From the NCBI RefSeq assembly GCF_000026225.1, contig NC_011740.1, positions 4,216,001-4,280,000 of the forward strand: 64,000 bases of DNA, read 5' to 3'. Numbering within the stretch: the stretch's first letter is position 1; each line of letters begins with the position of its first letter. Positions 46,796-56,036 of this stretch are shown one piece after another. The notes below the pieces were generated by a model. The model had not been told where the DNA came from. It ran no database searches and worked only from the letters and a program-made list of their open reading frames with translations. Source of the stretch: Escherichia fergusonii ATCC 35469. Lineage in GTDB: Bacteria; Pseudomonadota; Gammaproteobacteria; Enterobacterales; Enterobacteriaceae. A program made the position numbers and the translations under genes.

Positions 46796-49618
46796 TTACA
46801 GCATCGGCTTAAGGAAGCGCGCCGTGTGTGATGCTTCACACTCCGCGACGGTTTCTGGCGTACCGGAGACGAGGATTTCGCCGCCACCACTGCCGCCTTC
46901 CGGTCCCAGGTCGACAATCCAGTCAGCGGTTTTGATCACGTCGAGATTGTGCTCAATCACCACAATGGTGTTGCCCTGATCGCGCAGTTTATGCAGTACG
47001 TCGAGCAGTTGCTGAATATCGGCGAAGTGCAGACCGGTGGTCGGCTCATCAAGAATATACAGCGTCTGCCCGGTGCCGCGTTTTGACAGCTCACGCGCCA
47101 GCTTCACGCGCTGGGCTTCACCACCAGAAAGTGTGGTTGCGGACTGCCCGAGGCGAATATACGTCAGGCCAACATCCATCAGCGTTTGCAGCTTACGCGC
47201 CAGTGCAGGTACGGCATCAAAGAACTCACGCGCCTCTTCGATGGTCATATCCAGCACTTCGTGGATGGTTTTGCCTTTGTACTTAATCTCCAGCGTTTCA
47301 CGGTTATAGCGTTTGCCTTTGCACTGGTCGCACGGTACGTAGATATCCGGCAGGAAGTGCATCTCCACTTTGATCACGCCGTCGCCCTGACAGGCTTCGC
47401 AGCGTCCGCCACGGACGTTAAAGCTGAAACGTCCTGGCGTATAACCGCGCGCACGGGATTCCGGTACGCCCGCAAACAGTTCGCGCACAGGCGTAAACAC
47501 GCCGGTATAGGTCGCCGGGTTAGAACGCGGAGTACGACCAATTGGGCTTTGGTCGATATCGATCACTTTATCGAAATGCTCCAGCCCCTGAATATCGCGA
47601 TACGGTGCCGGTTCGGCGATGGTCGCACCATTCAACTGGCGTTGGGCAATCGGGAACAGTGTGTCGTTAATCAGCGTCGATTTACCGGAACCTGAAACCC
47701 CTGTGATGCAAGTAAACAGACCAACTGGCAGCGTCAGCGTCACGTCTTTCAGGTTGTTGCCGCGTGCGCCTGTCAGCTTCAGCACTTTTTCCGGATTCGC
47801 TGGAACGCGTTTCTTCGGCACTTCAATTTTGCGTTTGCCGCTCATGTATTGTCCGGTTAACGACTCTGGCACGGCCATAATCGCTTCCAGCGGACCTTCC
47901 GCGACCACTTCACCGCCATGTACACCCGCACCAGGACCGATATCGATCACATGATCAGCCGCGCGAATCGCGTCTTCGTCGTGCTCCACCACAATCACGG
48001 TATTACCAAGATCGCGCAGATGGATAAGCGTACCCAGCAGGCGTTCGTTATCGCGCTGGTGCAGGCCGATAGACGGCTCATCCAGCACGTACATCACGCC
48101 AACCAGGCCCGCACCAATCTGGCTCGCCAGACGGATACGCTGGGCTTCACCGCCGGAAAGCGTTTCTGCCGAGCGGGAAAGTGTCAGATAGTTCAGACCG
48201 ACGTTAACGAGAAATTTCAGGCGGTCGCCAATCTCTTTGAGGATTTTTTCCGCAATCTTCGCTCTTTGCCCGGCGAGTTTGAGATTGTTGAAAAACTCCA
48301 TCGCATGACCAATGCTCATGTCGGAGATAGCAGGCAGCGGCGTATTCTCGACATACACGTGGCGCGCTTCGCGACGCAGACGCGTTCCTTCGCAGCTGGC
48401 GCACGGGCGATTGCTGATAAACTTGGCTAATTCTTCACGTACCGCACTGGATTCCGTCTCTTTATAACGGCGCTCCATATTGTGCAGCACGCCTTCAAAC
48501 GGATGACGACGAATGGAGGTATCGCCGCGATCGTTCATGTATTTGAATTCAATGTTTTCTTTGCCTGAACCGTACAGCACCACTTTATGCACGTTCGCGC
48601 TCAGGCTGCCCCACGGCGCTTCGACGTCGAACTTATAGTGATCTGCCAGCGATTTCAGCATCTGGAAATAATAGAAGTTGCGGCGATCCCAGCCACGGAT
48701 CGCACCGCCAGCCAGCGACAGTTCCGGGTTTTGGATCACACGATCAGGATCGAAATATTGCTGTACGCCAAGGCCGTCACAGGTCGGGCAGGCACCCGCC
48801 GGGTTGTTAAACGAAAACAGTCGCGGCTCCAGTTCACGCATACTGTAGCCGCAAATTGGGCAAGCGAAGTTGGCTGAGAAAAGCAGCTCTTCCGCTTTTG
48901 GATCGTCCATATCGGCAACCACCGCTGTACCACCGGAAAGCTCCAGCGCGGTTTCAAACGACTCGGCAAGACGTTGGGTAAGATCGTCACGCACCTTGAA
49001 ACGATCAACCACCACTTCAATGGTATGTTTCTTTTGCAATTCCAGTTTCGGCGGATCGGAAAGATCGCAGACTTCGCCATCTATGCGCGCACGGATGTAG
49101 CCCTGACTTGCCAGATTCTCCAGCGTTTTCGTGTGTTCGCCTTTACGCTCTTTAATGATTGGCGCCAGTAGCATCAGACGCTTACCTTCCGGCTGCGACA
49201 GCACGTTATCCACCATCTGGCTGACGGTTTGTGCCGCCAGCGGAACATCGTGGTCCGGGCAGCGCGGCTCACCAACGCGAGCGTACAGTAGACGCAAATA
49301 GTCGTGGATTTCAGTGATGGTCCCCACCGTAGAACGCGGGTTATGAGACGTCGATTTCTGCTCAATTGAGATGGCAGGAGAAAGCCCCTCAATATGGTCG
49401 ACGTCCGGCTTTTCCATCAGTGACAGAAACTGCCGCGCGTAGGCGGAAAGGGATTCAACGTAACGACGCTGCCCTTCGGCATATAAGGTGTCGAAAGCGA
49501 GCGAGGATTTGCCAGAACCCGAAAGCCCGGTGACGACAATCAGTTTGTCGCGGGGGATAACGAGGTTGATATTTTTGAGATTATGGGTGCGGGCGCCCCG
49601 AACTTCGATCTTATCCAT
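46796..49618 (-). CDS. uvrA: Excinuclease ABC subunit UvrA
   Basis: This 940-residue protein, the K-12 length, has two ABC ATPase modules. Walker A1 is GLSGSGKSSLAF near residue 31 and Walker A2 is GVSGSGKSTLIND near residue 640. Signatures are TLSGGEAQRIRLASQ and TLSGGEAQRVKLARE. Zinc-binding CxxC pairs appear in CPICGY...CPTCDG and CEACQG...CDQCKG. It recognises bulky DNA lesions and loads UvrB. It is divergent from ssb, and both are controlled by the LexA box at 49704. Confidence 0.98.
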   Translation of the reverse strand: MDKIEVRGARTHNLKNINLVIPRDKLIVVTGLSGSGKSSLAFDTLYAEGQRRYVESLSAYARQFLSLMEKPDVDHIEGLSPAISIEQKSTSHNPRSTVGTITEIHDYLRLLYARVGEPRCPDHDVPLAAQTVSQMVDNVLSQPEGKRLMLLAPIIKERKGEHTKTLENLASQGYIRARIDGEVCDLSDPPKLELQKKHTIEVVVDRFKVRDDLTQRLAESFETALELSGGTAVVADMDDPKAEELLFSANFACPICGYSMRELEPRLFSFNNPAGACPTCDGLGVQQYFDPDRVIQNPELSLAGGAIRGWDRRNFYYFQMLKSLADHYKFDVEAPWGSLSANVHKVVLYGSGKENIEFKYMNDRGDTSIRRHPFEGVLHNMERRYKETESSAVREELAKFISNRPCASCEGTRLRREARHVYVENTPLPAISDMSIGHAMEFFNNLKLAGQRAKIAEKILKEIGDRLKFLVNVGLNYLTLSRSAETLSGGEAQRIRLASQIGAGLVGVMYVLDEPSIGLHQRDNERLLGTLIHLRDLGNTVIVVEHDEDAIRAADHVIDIGPGAGVHGGEVVAEGPLEAIMAVPESLTGQYMSGKRKIEVPKKRVPANPEKVLKLTGARGNNLKDVTLTLPVGLFTCITGVSGSGKSTLINDTLFPIAQRQLNGATIAEPAPYRDIQGLEHFDKVIDIDQSPIGRTPRSNPATYTGVFTPVRELFAGVPESRARGYTPGRFSFNVRGGRCEACQGDGVIKVEMHFLPDIYVPCDQCKGKRYNRETLEIKYKGKTIHEVLDMTIEEAREFFDAVPALARKLQTLMDVGLTYIRLGQSATTLSGGEAQRVKLARELSKRGTGQTLYILDEPTTGLHFADIQQLLDVLHKLRDQGNTIVVIEHNLDVIKTADWIVDLGPEGGSGGGEILVSGTPETVAECEASHTARFLKPML

Positions 49619-49703
49619 TCACCTTTCCCGGATTAAACACTCTCTTGCCCGGCGGCATGGCGCTACCGGCGATCACAAACGGTTAATTATGACACAAATC
49701 GAC

Positions 49704-49719
49704 CTGAATGAATATACAG
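49704..49719. promoter_or_regulatory. LexA box shared by uvrA and ssb
   Basis: CTGAATGAATATACAG (lower strand CTGTATATTCATTCAG) is the E. coli uvrA SOS box, 86 bases upstream of uvrA and 153 upstream of ssb. Confidence 0.92.
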
Positions 49720-49871
49720 TATTGGAATGCAAAACCCAGAGTGCTGTGTAACAATGTCGGGCCATGTTTGTTTACCGGAACCGAGGTCACATCGTGGTAA
49801 AACCGCTATTGGTAATGCTACAATCGCGCGTTTACACTTATTCAGAACGATTTTTTTCAGGAGACACGAAC

Positions 49872-50408
49872 ATGGCCAGCAGAGGCGTAAACAAGGTTAT
49901 TCTCGTTGGTAATCTGGGTCAGGACCCGGAAGTACGCTACATGCCAAATGGTGGCGCTGTTGCCAACATTACGCTGGCTACTTCCGAATCCTGGCGTGAT
50001 AAAGCGACCGGCGAGATGAAAGAGCAGACTGAATGGCACCGCGTTGTGCTGTTCGGCAAACTGGCAGAAGTAGCCAGCGAATATCTGCGTAAAGGTTCTC
50101 AGGTTTATATCGAAGGTCAGCTGCGTACCCGCAAATGGACCGATCAATCCGGTCAGGATCGCTACACCACTGAAGTTGTGGTAAACGTTGGCGGCACCAT
50201 GCAGATGCTGGGCGGCCGTCAGGGCGGTGGCGCACCTGCAGGTGGCAATATCGGTGGTGGTCAGCCGCAGGGTGGTTGGGGTCAACCTCAGCAGCCGCAG
50301 GGTGGTAATCAGTTCAGCGGCGGCGCGCAGTCTCGCCCGCAGCAGTCCGCTCCGGCAGCGCCGTCTAACGAGCCGCCGATGGACTTTGATGACGATATTC
50401 CGTTCTGA
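49872..50408 (+). CDS. ssb: Single-stranded DNA-binding protein SSB
   Basis: The protein has 178 residues from ATG 49872 (MASRGVNKVILVGN), with ribosome binding site CAGGAGAC. The OB-fold domain covers residues 1-115. A Gly/Gln-rich linker follows, then the acidic tip MDFDDDIPF that binds partner proteins. As far as I recall, the sequence equals K-12 SSB. A longer in-frame start at 49764 lies in the promoter region and was rejected. Confidence 0.98.
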   Translation: MASRGVNKVILVGNLGQDPEVRYMPNGGAVANITLATSESWRDKATGEMKEQTEWHRVVLFGKLAEVASEYLRKGSQVYIEGQLRTRKWTDQSGQDRYTTEVVVNVGGTMQMLGGRQGGGAPAGGNIGGGQPQGGWGQPQQPQGGNQFSGGAQSRPQQSAPAAPSNEPPMDFDDDIPF

Positions 50409-50477
50409 TTTGTCATTAAAACAATAGGTTATATTGTTTTAATGTGGATGATTAAAGCATCCGCCAGCCATAAAAAA

Positions 50478-50500
50478 GAAGCCTCCGTTATGGAGGCTTC
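50478..50500. terminator. Bidirectional terminator between ssb and yjcB
   Basis: GAAGCCTCC-GTTAT-GGAGGCTTC is a perfect stem, with AAAAAA on its left side. Confidence 0.85.
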
Positions 50501-50506
50501 TACATA

Positions 50507-50788
50507 TCAGGTCATAATCATTGGCCATTCGGGTGGCGCCTGATTCATGACTTCTACCATCACTGATTCAATATTGTGCCAGATGGCAGAAATATCCATC
50601 ATCGTGATGCCCAGCAAGCCTGTGGCAAACCAACATGCTGATACAACACCAAGCCCGCTGCTGATCACTGCCAGTCCGATGTAATCAGATTTGCGAAAAC
50701 GGATGTTGAGCGTACTGGCCAAAAACATCAAAACCGCACTCAGTAACTGCCAGCGAAGAAGCACCACGCCAGTGGTTATGGTCGCCAT
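50507..50788 (-). CDS. yjcB: YjcB, small inner-membrane protein of unknown function
   Basis: The protein has 93 residues from MATITTGVVLLRWQLL (ATG at 50788), chosen over a longer ORF because it equals the K-12 length. Two hydrophobic helices (about residues 5-25 and 33-60) and a C-terminal NQAPPEWPMIMT are seen. Function is unknown. In K-12 the next gene upstream is pdeC; here only 243 bases separate yjcB from the end of soxS. Confidence 0.9.
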   Translation of the reverse strand: MATITTGVVLLRWQLLSAVLMFLASTLNIRFRKSDYIGLAVISSGLGVVSACWFATGLLGITMMDISAIWHNIESVMVEVMNQAPPEWPMIMT

Positions 50789-51031
50789 GAAAGAAATCCT
50801 CTGAAGTTCGCAGGCCCTGGACAGCGCGGCGTTGCTCACTAAAGAGGCTTTACACTCTGGCTATCTACGGGCGTTCACATTGAATGTAATGAAACATTCA
50901 TTAGTTTCATTATTTTGTGAACTATATCACATTGGTTTATTTGTTCGCCAGCATGGAGCCTGGAAAAACATCAATTTGTGGTGGTGAGGCGGGGGTGAGA
51001 ATGCCCGCCATCATACCGGCGGACATCAGGT

Positions 51032-51355
51032 TTACAGGCGGTGGCGATAATCGCTGGGTGTACGATCAAATTCGCGGCGAAATACGCGGGAGAAAGTTTG
51101 CTGAGATACGTAGCCCAGATCCATAGCAATATCAAAAATGGGGCGCTCAGTCGTGCGCAGTTCAACGGCGGCCAGTAAAAGACGGCGCTGGCGAATATAT
51201 TCACCCAGCGTCTGGTGCATCACTGTGCGGAACATCCGCTGCAAATACCACTTCGAGTAACCCGATTTTTTAGCGACCACATCAATGTTCAGCGGTTGGT
51301 CGATATGTTCATCAATCCATTCAATAAGTGCCTGAATAATTTGCTGATGGGACAT
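51032..51355 (-). CDS. soxS: SoxS, AraC-family superoxide-response activator
   Basis: The protein has 107 residues. The AraC/XylS double helix-turn-helix runs through nearly the whole length (IDVVAKKSGYSKWYLQRMFR; FDIAMDLGYVSQQTFSRVFR). It activates the superoxide regulon (sodA, zwf, nfo, micF and others). Transcription depends on oxidised SoxR bound to the palindrome at 51413-51430. Length equals K-12 SoxS. It is divergent from soxR. Confidence 0.97.
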   Translation of the reverse strand: MSHQQIIQALIEWIDEHIDQPLNIDVVAKKSGYSKWYLQRMFRTVMHQTLGEYIRQRRLLLAAVELRTTERPIFDIAMDLGYVSQQTFSRVFRREFDRTPSDYRHRL

Positions 51356-51412
51356 AAAGCTGCCTCTTTTTCAGTGTTCGATTCGTCGTTTAGTCTGTGG
51401 GCGAGTATAATT

Positions 51413-51430
51413 CCTCAAGTTAACTTGAGG
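51413..51430. promoter_or_regulatory. soxS: SoxR operator (soxbox) in the soxS promoter
   Basis: CCTCAAGTTAACTTGAGG is a perfect 18-bp palindrome in the 86-base soxS/soxR gap, identical to the known soxbox core. Confidence 0.95.
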
Positions 51431-51441
51431 TAAAGCGATTT

Positions 51442-51906
51442 ATGGAAAAGAAATTACCGCGTATTAAATCCCTGCTTACACCTGGTGAGGTGGCAAAACG
51501 TAGTGGTGTTGCAGTTTCAGCACTGCATTTTTATGAAAGCAAAGGGCTGATAACCAGTATTCGCAATAGTGGCAATCAACGGCGATACAAGCGCGATGTG
51601 TTGCGTTATGTCGCAATCATCAAGATTGCGCAGCGGATTGGCATACCTCTGGCAACCATTGGCGAAGCGTTTGGCGTTTTACCGGAAGGGCACACATTAA
51701 GTGCAAAAGAGTGGAAACAACTCTCCTCCCAATGGCGAGATGAGTTGGATCGGCGCATCAATACACTGGTGGCGTTGCGTGATGAACTTGACGGCTGTAT
51801 TGGTTGCGGATGTCTTTCCCGAAGTGACTGTCCGTTGCGTAACCCCGGTGACCGTTTAGGAGAAGAAGGGACTGGAGCACGCTTGCTGGAAGAGGAGCAA
51901 AACTAA
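51442..51906 (+). CDS. soxR: SoxR, redox-sensing MerR-family regulator
   Basis: The protein has 154 residues. The N-terminal MerR DNA-binding domain has GEVAKRSGVAVSALHFYESKG. A dimerisation helix follows, then the [2Fe-2S] cluster site CIGCGCLSRSDC near residues 119-130. It senses redox-cycling drugs and activates soxS. It differs from K-12 at only a few positions. A strong symmetric terminator follows immediately. Confidence 0.97.
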   Translation: MEKKLPRIKSLLTPGEVAKRSGVAVSALHFYESKGLITSIRNSGNQRRYKRDVLRYVAIIKIAQRIGIPLATIGEAFGVLPEGHTLSAKEWKQLSSQWRDELDRRINTLVALRDELDGCIGCGCLSRSDCPLRNPGDRLGEEGTGARLLEEEQN

Positions 51907-51930
51907 AGCGCCACAAGGGCGCTTTAGTTT
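51901..51930. terminator. Bidirectional terminator at the soxR 3' end
   Basis: AACTAAAGCGCC and GGCGCTTTAGTT pair across a 5-base loop, overlapping the last codons of soxR. It can end soxR on the upper strand and a small RNA on the lower strand. Confidence 0.85.
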
Positions 51931-52045
51931 GTTTCCGGTCTTTGTCTTTCTCTCTATCCCGTTGGTTCACGGGAGGGTTTCCCCCGACTTCAACACACCT
52001 CATTCGAGCACGTGGTGGAGGTTCCGGCTTGCGTTGATATTTTAA
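51901..52045 (-). ncRNA. ryjA: Probable RyjA small RNA
   Basis: K-12 encodes RyjA, about 140 nt, on the strand opposite soxR between soxR and yjcD (ghxP). The same interval is present here, and the soxR terminator gives the expected hairpin and T-rich 3' end on the lower strand. The 5' end is set only from the remembered length; I did not identify its promoter with confidence. Confidence 0.4.
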
Positions 52046-52484
52046 TTTTATGCCACCTCCGAATATTCGCCAGCCAACTCTTACTCTTTTTAGCCGCAAA
52101 ATTTGCGCTATCTTGCGCAATTTTTTGCCGCAACGAAATTCACAGTTTGTCGATTTTATCGATCGATTTGCTACTTAATCGCAGGAAAAATGTTGCAACA
52201 TTGCGCACCGACGATAACGTTTGCGCATCGCTTGTGTTTTTTTTCATCACGGGTATAAGGAAAGGGCAAAAAAATCGCAATATCAGGTTGAAAATGCCTC
52301 TTTGATCGCTGGATAATCGTTTGCTTTTTTTTATCACCCGTTTTGTATGCGCGGAGCTAAACGTTTGCTTTTTTGTGACGCCCCTTATTGTCGCAAACCT
52401 GGACCAGGAAGATAACGTGACGCTGGCAGTGGATTGTCCACCTCGCATACCGACGAAATAATAAACTCTCAGGGGATGTTTTCT
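52046..52484 (+). promoter_or_regulatory. ghxP: ghxP control region with PurR boxes
   Basis: No gene is seen in this gap. PurR boxes (ACGCAAACGTTTGCGT) are visible: ACGATAACGTTTGCGC at 52211-52226 (13 of 16) and AGCTAAACGTTTGCTT at 52355-52370 (12 of 16). A weaker one, GGATAATCGTTTGCTT, lies at 52311-52326. ghxP belongs to the PurR regulon in E. coli, which fits. The ribosome binding site AGGGGATG precedes the start codon at 52485. Confidence 0.75.
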
Positions 52485-53834
52485 ATGTCTACGCCATCAG
52501 CGCGTACCGGCGGTTCACTCGACGCCTGGTTTAAAATTTCACAACGTGGAAGCACTGTCCGTCAGGAAGTGGTTGCCGGGTTAACGACCTTCCTGGCGAT
52601 GGTCTACTCCGTTATCGTCGTTCCGGGAATGCTGGGTAAAGCGGGCTTCCCGCCAGCAGCCGTTTTCGTTGCTACTTGTCTGGTTGCGGGAATCGGCTCG
52701 ATTGTGATGGGGCTGTGGGCTAATTTGCCGCTGGCTATCGGCTGTGCGATTTCCCTGACCGCATTTACTGCGTTCAGTCTGGTGTTAGGGCAACAAATTA
52801 GTGTTCCGGTGGCGCTGGGTGCGGTATTCCTGATGGGGGTGCTGTTTACGGTAATTTCCGCCACGGGTATCCGTAGCTGGATTTTACGTAACTTACCGCA
52901 AGGTGTGGCGCATGGTACGGGGATTGGTATCGGCCTGTTCCTGTTATTGATCGCAGCCAACGGTGTTGGCCTGGTTATCAAAAACCCACTGGATGGTTTG
53001 CCTGTTGCGCTGGGTGATTTCGCCACTTTCCCGGTGATTATGTCACTGGTAGGTCTGGCGGTGATTATCGGCCTGGAAAAACTGAAAGTACCGGGCGGCA
53101 TTCTGCTGACCATTATCGGGATCTCTATTGTTGGTCTGATTTTCGATCCTAATGTGCATTTCTCCGGTGTTTTCGCCATGCCGTCGCTGAGCGATGAAAA
53201 TGGTAATTCACTGATTGGCAGCCTGGACATTATGGGCACGCTAAATCCACTGGTTCTGCCGAGCGTGTTGGCACTGGTGATGACCGCAGTCTTTGACGCC
53301 ACCGGGACAATCCGGGCTGTTGCCGGACAGGCGAATCTGCTGGATAAAGACGGGCAAATTATCGACGGCGGGAAAGCGTTGACAACCGACTCCCTGAGCA
53401 GCGTTTTCTCTGGTCTGGTTGGGGCCGCTCCAGCTGCGGTTTATATCGAATCGGCCGCAGGTACGGCAGCAGGCGGTAAAACCGGTCTGACGGCGATCAC
53501 CGTGGGCGTATTGTTCCTGCTGATACTGTTCCTTTCTCCGCTTTCTTATCTTGTGCCGGGTTATGCAACAGCTCCGGCGCTGATGTACGTTGGCTTGCTG
53601 ATGCTGAGCAACGTGGCGAAAATTGATTTTGCTGACTTTGTCGATGCGATGGCAGGCCTGGTGACAGCGGTGTTTATCGTGCTGACATGTAATATCGTGA
53701 CCGGCATTATGATTGGCTTCGCGACGCTGGTGATTGGTCGTCTGGTTTCCGGTGAATGGCGTAAACTGAACATTGGTACAGTCCTGATTGCTGTCGCTCT
53801 GGTTGCTTTTTATGCAGGAGGCTGGGCAATCTGA
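52485..53834 (+). CDS. ghxP: Guanine/hypoxanthine permease GhxP
   Basis: The protein has 449 residues from MSTPSARTGGSLDAWF, equal to K-12 GhxP (YjcD). A longer start at 52434 lies in the leader. It is a nucleobase transporter of the NCS2/AzgA family with about 13 hydrophobic helices. Family segments include AGLTTFLAMVYSVIVVPGML near residue 30 and YIESAAGTAAGGKTG near residue 318. It imports guanine and hypoxanthine with protons. It is repressed by PurR through upstream boxes. Confidence 0.95.
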   Translation: MSTPSARTGGSLDAWFKISQRGSTVRQEVVAGLTTFLAMVYSVIVVPGMLGKAGFPPAAVFVATCLVAGIGSIVMGLWANLPLAIGCAISLTAFTAFSLVLGQQISVPVALGAVFLMGVLFTVISATGIRSWILRNLPQGVAHGTGIGIGLFLLLIAANGVGLVIKNPLDGLPVALGDFATFPVIMSLVGLAVIIGLEKLKVPGGILLTIIGISIVGLIFDPNVHFSGVFAMPSLSDENGNSLIGSLDIMGTLNPLVLPSVLALVMTAVFDATGTIRAVAGQANLLDKDGQIIDGGKALTTDSLSSVFSGLVGAAPAAVYIESAAGTAAGGKTGLTAITVGVLFLLILFLSPLSYLVPGYATAPALMYVGLLMLSNVAKIDFADFVDAMAGLVTAVFIVLTCNIVTGIMIGFATLVIGRLVSGEWRKLNIGTVLIAVALVAFYAGGWAI

Positions 53835-53859
53835 TTCTGATTTTATACAGAAATCCGAA

Positions 53860-53883
53860 AACGGGCGGCTTTTGCTGCCCGTT
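53860..53883 (+). terminator. Terminator of ghxP
   Basis: AACGGGC and GCCCGTT arms with a GC-rich inner stem are followed by TTCTATTTT. Confidence 0.8.
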
Positions 53884-53990
53884 TCTATTTTCTGCGCACA
53901 TCGCGGGAGCTTTTGCGATATTCTGAAAACGCGAGAAATCAGGCATAACGCCTTTCTCTGATCATAAGAAACATTGCAAACAGGGAACGC

Positions 53991-55637
53991 ATGGAAATTT
54001 TCTTTACCATACTCATCATGACCCTTGTGGTCTCGCTGTCCGGGGTGGTCACACGTGTACTGCCCTTCCAGGTCCCCCTTCCATTAATGCAAATTGCCAT
54101 TGGTGCGCTACTGGCGTGGCCAACGTTTGGCCTGCATGTGGAGTTCGATCCCGAACTTTTCCTGGTGTTATTTATCCCGCCACTGCTGTTTGCTGATGGC
54201 TGGAAAACACCAACCAGAGAGTTTCTGGAACACGGGCGAGAGATATTTGGCCTGGCACTTGCGCTGGTACTGGTCACTGTGGTCGGTATCGGTTTTCTCA
54301 TCTACTGGGTGGTGCCGGGGATCCCGTTGATTCCAGCCTTTGCCCTGGCAGCGGTACTTTCTCCTACTGATGCGGTCGCTCTTTCGGGGATTGTCGGTGA
54401 AGGGCGTATCCCGAAAAAAATCATGGGCATTTTGCAGGGCGAAGCGTTGATGAATGACGCCTCTGGTCTGGTGTCATTGAAATTTGCTGTTGCGGTGGCG
54501 ATGGGCACAATGGTGTTTACTGTTGGTGGTGCCACCGTTGAGTTTCTTAAAGTCGCCATTGGCGGCATTCTTGCGGGCTTTGTGGTGAGCTGGTTGTATG
54601 GGCGTTCACTGCGCTTCCTGAGCCGCTGGGGTGGTGATGAGCCGGCAACGCAAATAGTATTGCTGTTCTTGCTGCCGTTTGCCTCTTACCTGATTGCAGA
54701 ACATATTGGTGTTTCTGGCATTTTGGCTGCGGTCGCCGCCGGGATGACGATTACTCGCTCTGGAGTAATGCGCCGGGCGCCGTTGGCAATGCGATTGCGT
54801 GCTAACAGTACCTGGGCGATGCTGGAGTTTGTCTTTAACGGCATGGTGTTCCTGCTGTTAGGGCTGCAATTGCCAGGAATTATGGAAACCTCACTGATTG
54901 CTGCAGAGGCCGATCCCAACGTCGAAGTCTGGATGTTGTTTATGGATATCGTCCTGATTTATGTCGCTCTAATGCTGGTGCGTTTTGGCTGGCTGTGGAC
55001 GATGAAAAAACTCAGCAAGCGCTTCCTGAAGAAGAAACCGATGGAGTTTGGTTCGTGGAGTACGCGCGAAATCCTGATCGCTTCTTTTGCCGGCGTGCGT
55101 GGGGCGATTACCCTTGCGGGTGTGCTCTCAATACCGCTGTTATTGCCGGATGGCAATGTCTTCCCGGCACGCTACGAACTGGTGTTTCTTGCGGCGGGTG
55201 TCATCCTCTTCTCGTTGTTTGTCGGCGTGGTGATGTTACCGATCCTGTTGCAACATATTGAAGTTGCTGATCACTCACAGCAACTGAAAGAAGAGCGTAT
55301 CGCCCGCGCAGCGACTGCAGAAGTCGCAATTGTTGCGATCCAGAAAATGGAAGAACGTCTGGCGGCAGATACCGAGGAGAACATTGATACGCAGCTACTT
55401 ACGGAAGTGAGTTCGCGTGTTATTGGTAACCTGCGGCGTCGTGCTGATGGGCGAAACAATGTAGAAACGTCGTTACAGGAGGAAAACCTTGAGCGCCGTT
55501 TCCGCCTGGCCGCATTACGCTCTGAACGAGCTGAACTTTACCATTTGCGCGCCACACGTGAGATCAGTAATGAGACGCTGCAAAAGCTGTTGCACGATTT
55601 GGATTTGCTGGAAGCGTTATTGATAGAGAATCAATAA
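53991..55637 (+). CDS. yjcE: YjcE, putative CPA1-family Na+/H+ antiporter
   Basis: The protein has 548 residues: about twelve hydrophobic helices, then a cytoplasmic tail of about 130 residues rich in Glu, Arg and Leu. Monovalent cation:proton antiporter-1 motifs are present: FIPPLLFADGW, LSPTDAVALSGI, GEALMNDASGLV and SFAGVRGAITLAG. Its substrate in E. coli is not well defined. In K-12, yjcF and actP-yjcH-acs lie downstream; here the next gene is phnA. Confidence 0.93.
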   Translation: MEIFFTILIMTLVVSLSGVVTRVLPFQVPLPLMQIAIGALLAWPTFGLHVEFDPELFLVLFIPPLLFADGWKTPTREFLEHGREIFGLALALVLVTVVGIGFLIYWVVPGIPLIPAFALAAVLSPTDAVALSGIVGEGRIPKKIMGILQGEALMNDASGLVSLKFAVAVAMGTMVFTVGGATVEFLKVAIGGILAGFVVSWLYGRSLRFLSRWGGDEPATQIVLLFLLPFASYLIAEHIGVSGILAAVAAGMTITRSGVMRRAPLAMRLRANSTWAMLEFVFNGMVFLLLGLQLPGIMETSLIAAEADPNVEVWMLFMDIVLIYVALMLVRFGWLWTMKKLSKRFLKKKPMEFGSWSTREILIASFAGVRGAITLAGVLSIPLLLPDGNVFPARYELVFLAAGVILFSLFVGVVMLPILLQHIEVADHSQQLKEERIARAATAEVAIVAIQKMEERLAADTEENIDTQLLTEVSSRVIGNLRRRADGRNNVETSLQEENLERRFRLAALRSERAELYHLRATREISNETLQKLLHDLDLLEALLIENQ

Positions 55638-55646
55638 ATTTAATCT

Positions 55647-55676
55647 GCCGGAATGGGCGTTAATACGCCCTCCGGC
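55647..55676. terminator. Terminator between yjcE and phnA
   Basis: GCCGGAATGGGCGT / ACGCCCTCCGGC nested stem with TTTTT afterwards lies between the convergent genes, close to the rearrangement junction relative to K-12. Confidence 0.85.
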
Positions 55677-55700
55677 ATTTTTAATCAGTAGGTGGTGAGA

Positions 55701-56036
55701 TTAGTTCTTCTTCACAAATTCAGATTTCAACTTCATCGGGCCAAAACCATCGATTTTGCAATCAATGTTGTGGTCGCCTTCAACCAGACGAATGTTTTTC
55801 ACTTTCGTACCGATTTTCAGCATTGAAGAGCTACCTTTTACTTTCAGATCTTTGATAACGGTGACGCTGTCGCCGTCTGCCAGCAAATTGCCGTTCGCAT
55901 CTTTTACGATCAGCTCATCGCTTTCTTGTGCCGGTTCTGCATCGTTCCATTCGTGAGCGCATTCCGGGCAGATATACATGCCGTTATCTTCATAGGTGTA
56001 TTCGGAGTTGCATTTAGGGCAGTTTGGTAATGACAT
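55701..56036 (-). CDS. phnA: PhnA (YjdM), zinc-ribbon protein
   Basis: The protein has 111 residues from MSLPNCPKCNSEY; an upstream ATG in the same frame gives 23 extra residues and no better ribosome binding site. An N-terminal zinc ribbon (CPKC...CPEC, residues 6-30) is followed by a small beta domain (GDSVTVIKDLKVKGSS). Despite the name it is not a phosphonoacetate hydrolase in E. coli, and its role is unknown. It is divergent from crfC, as in K-12. Confidence 0.93.
   Translation of the reverse strand: MSLPNCPKCNSEYTYEDNGMYICPECAHEWNDAEPAQESDELIVKDANGNLLADGDSVTVIKDLKVKGSSSMLKIGTKVKNIRLVEGDHNIDCKIDGFGPMKLKSEFVKKN

Noticed and set aside
52604..53302. 232-residue minus-strand ORF inside ghxP
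   Set aside because: It is the antisense shadow of a membrane-protein gene (rich in Pro, Ile and Ser); ghxP on the other strand is certain.
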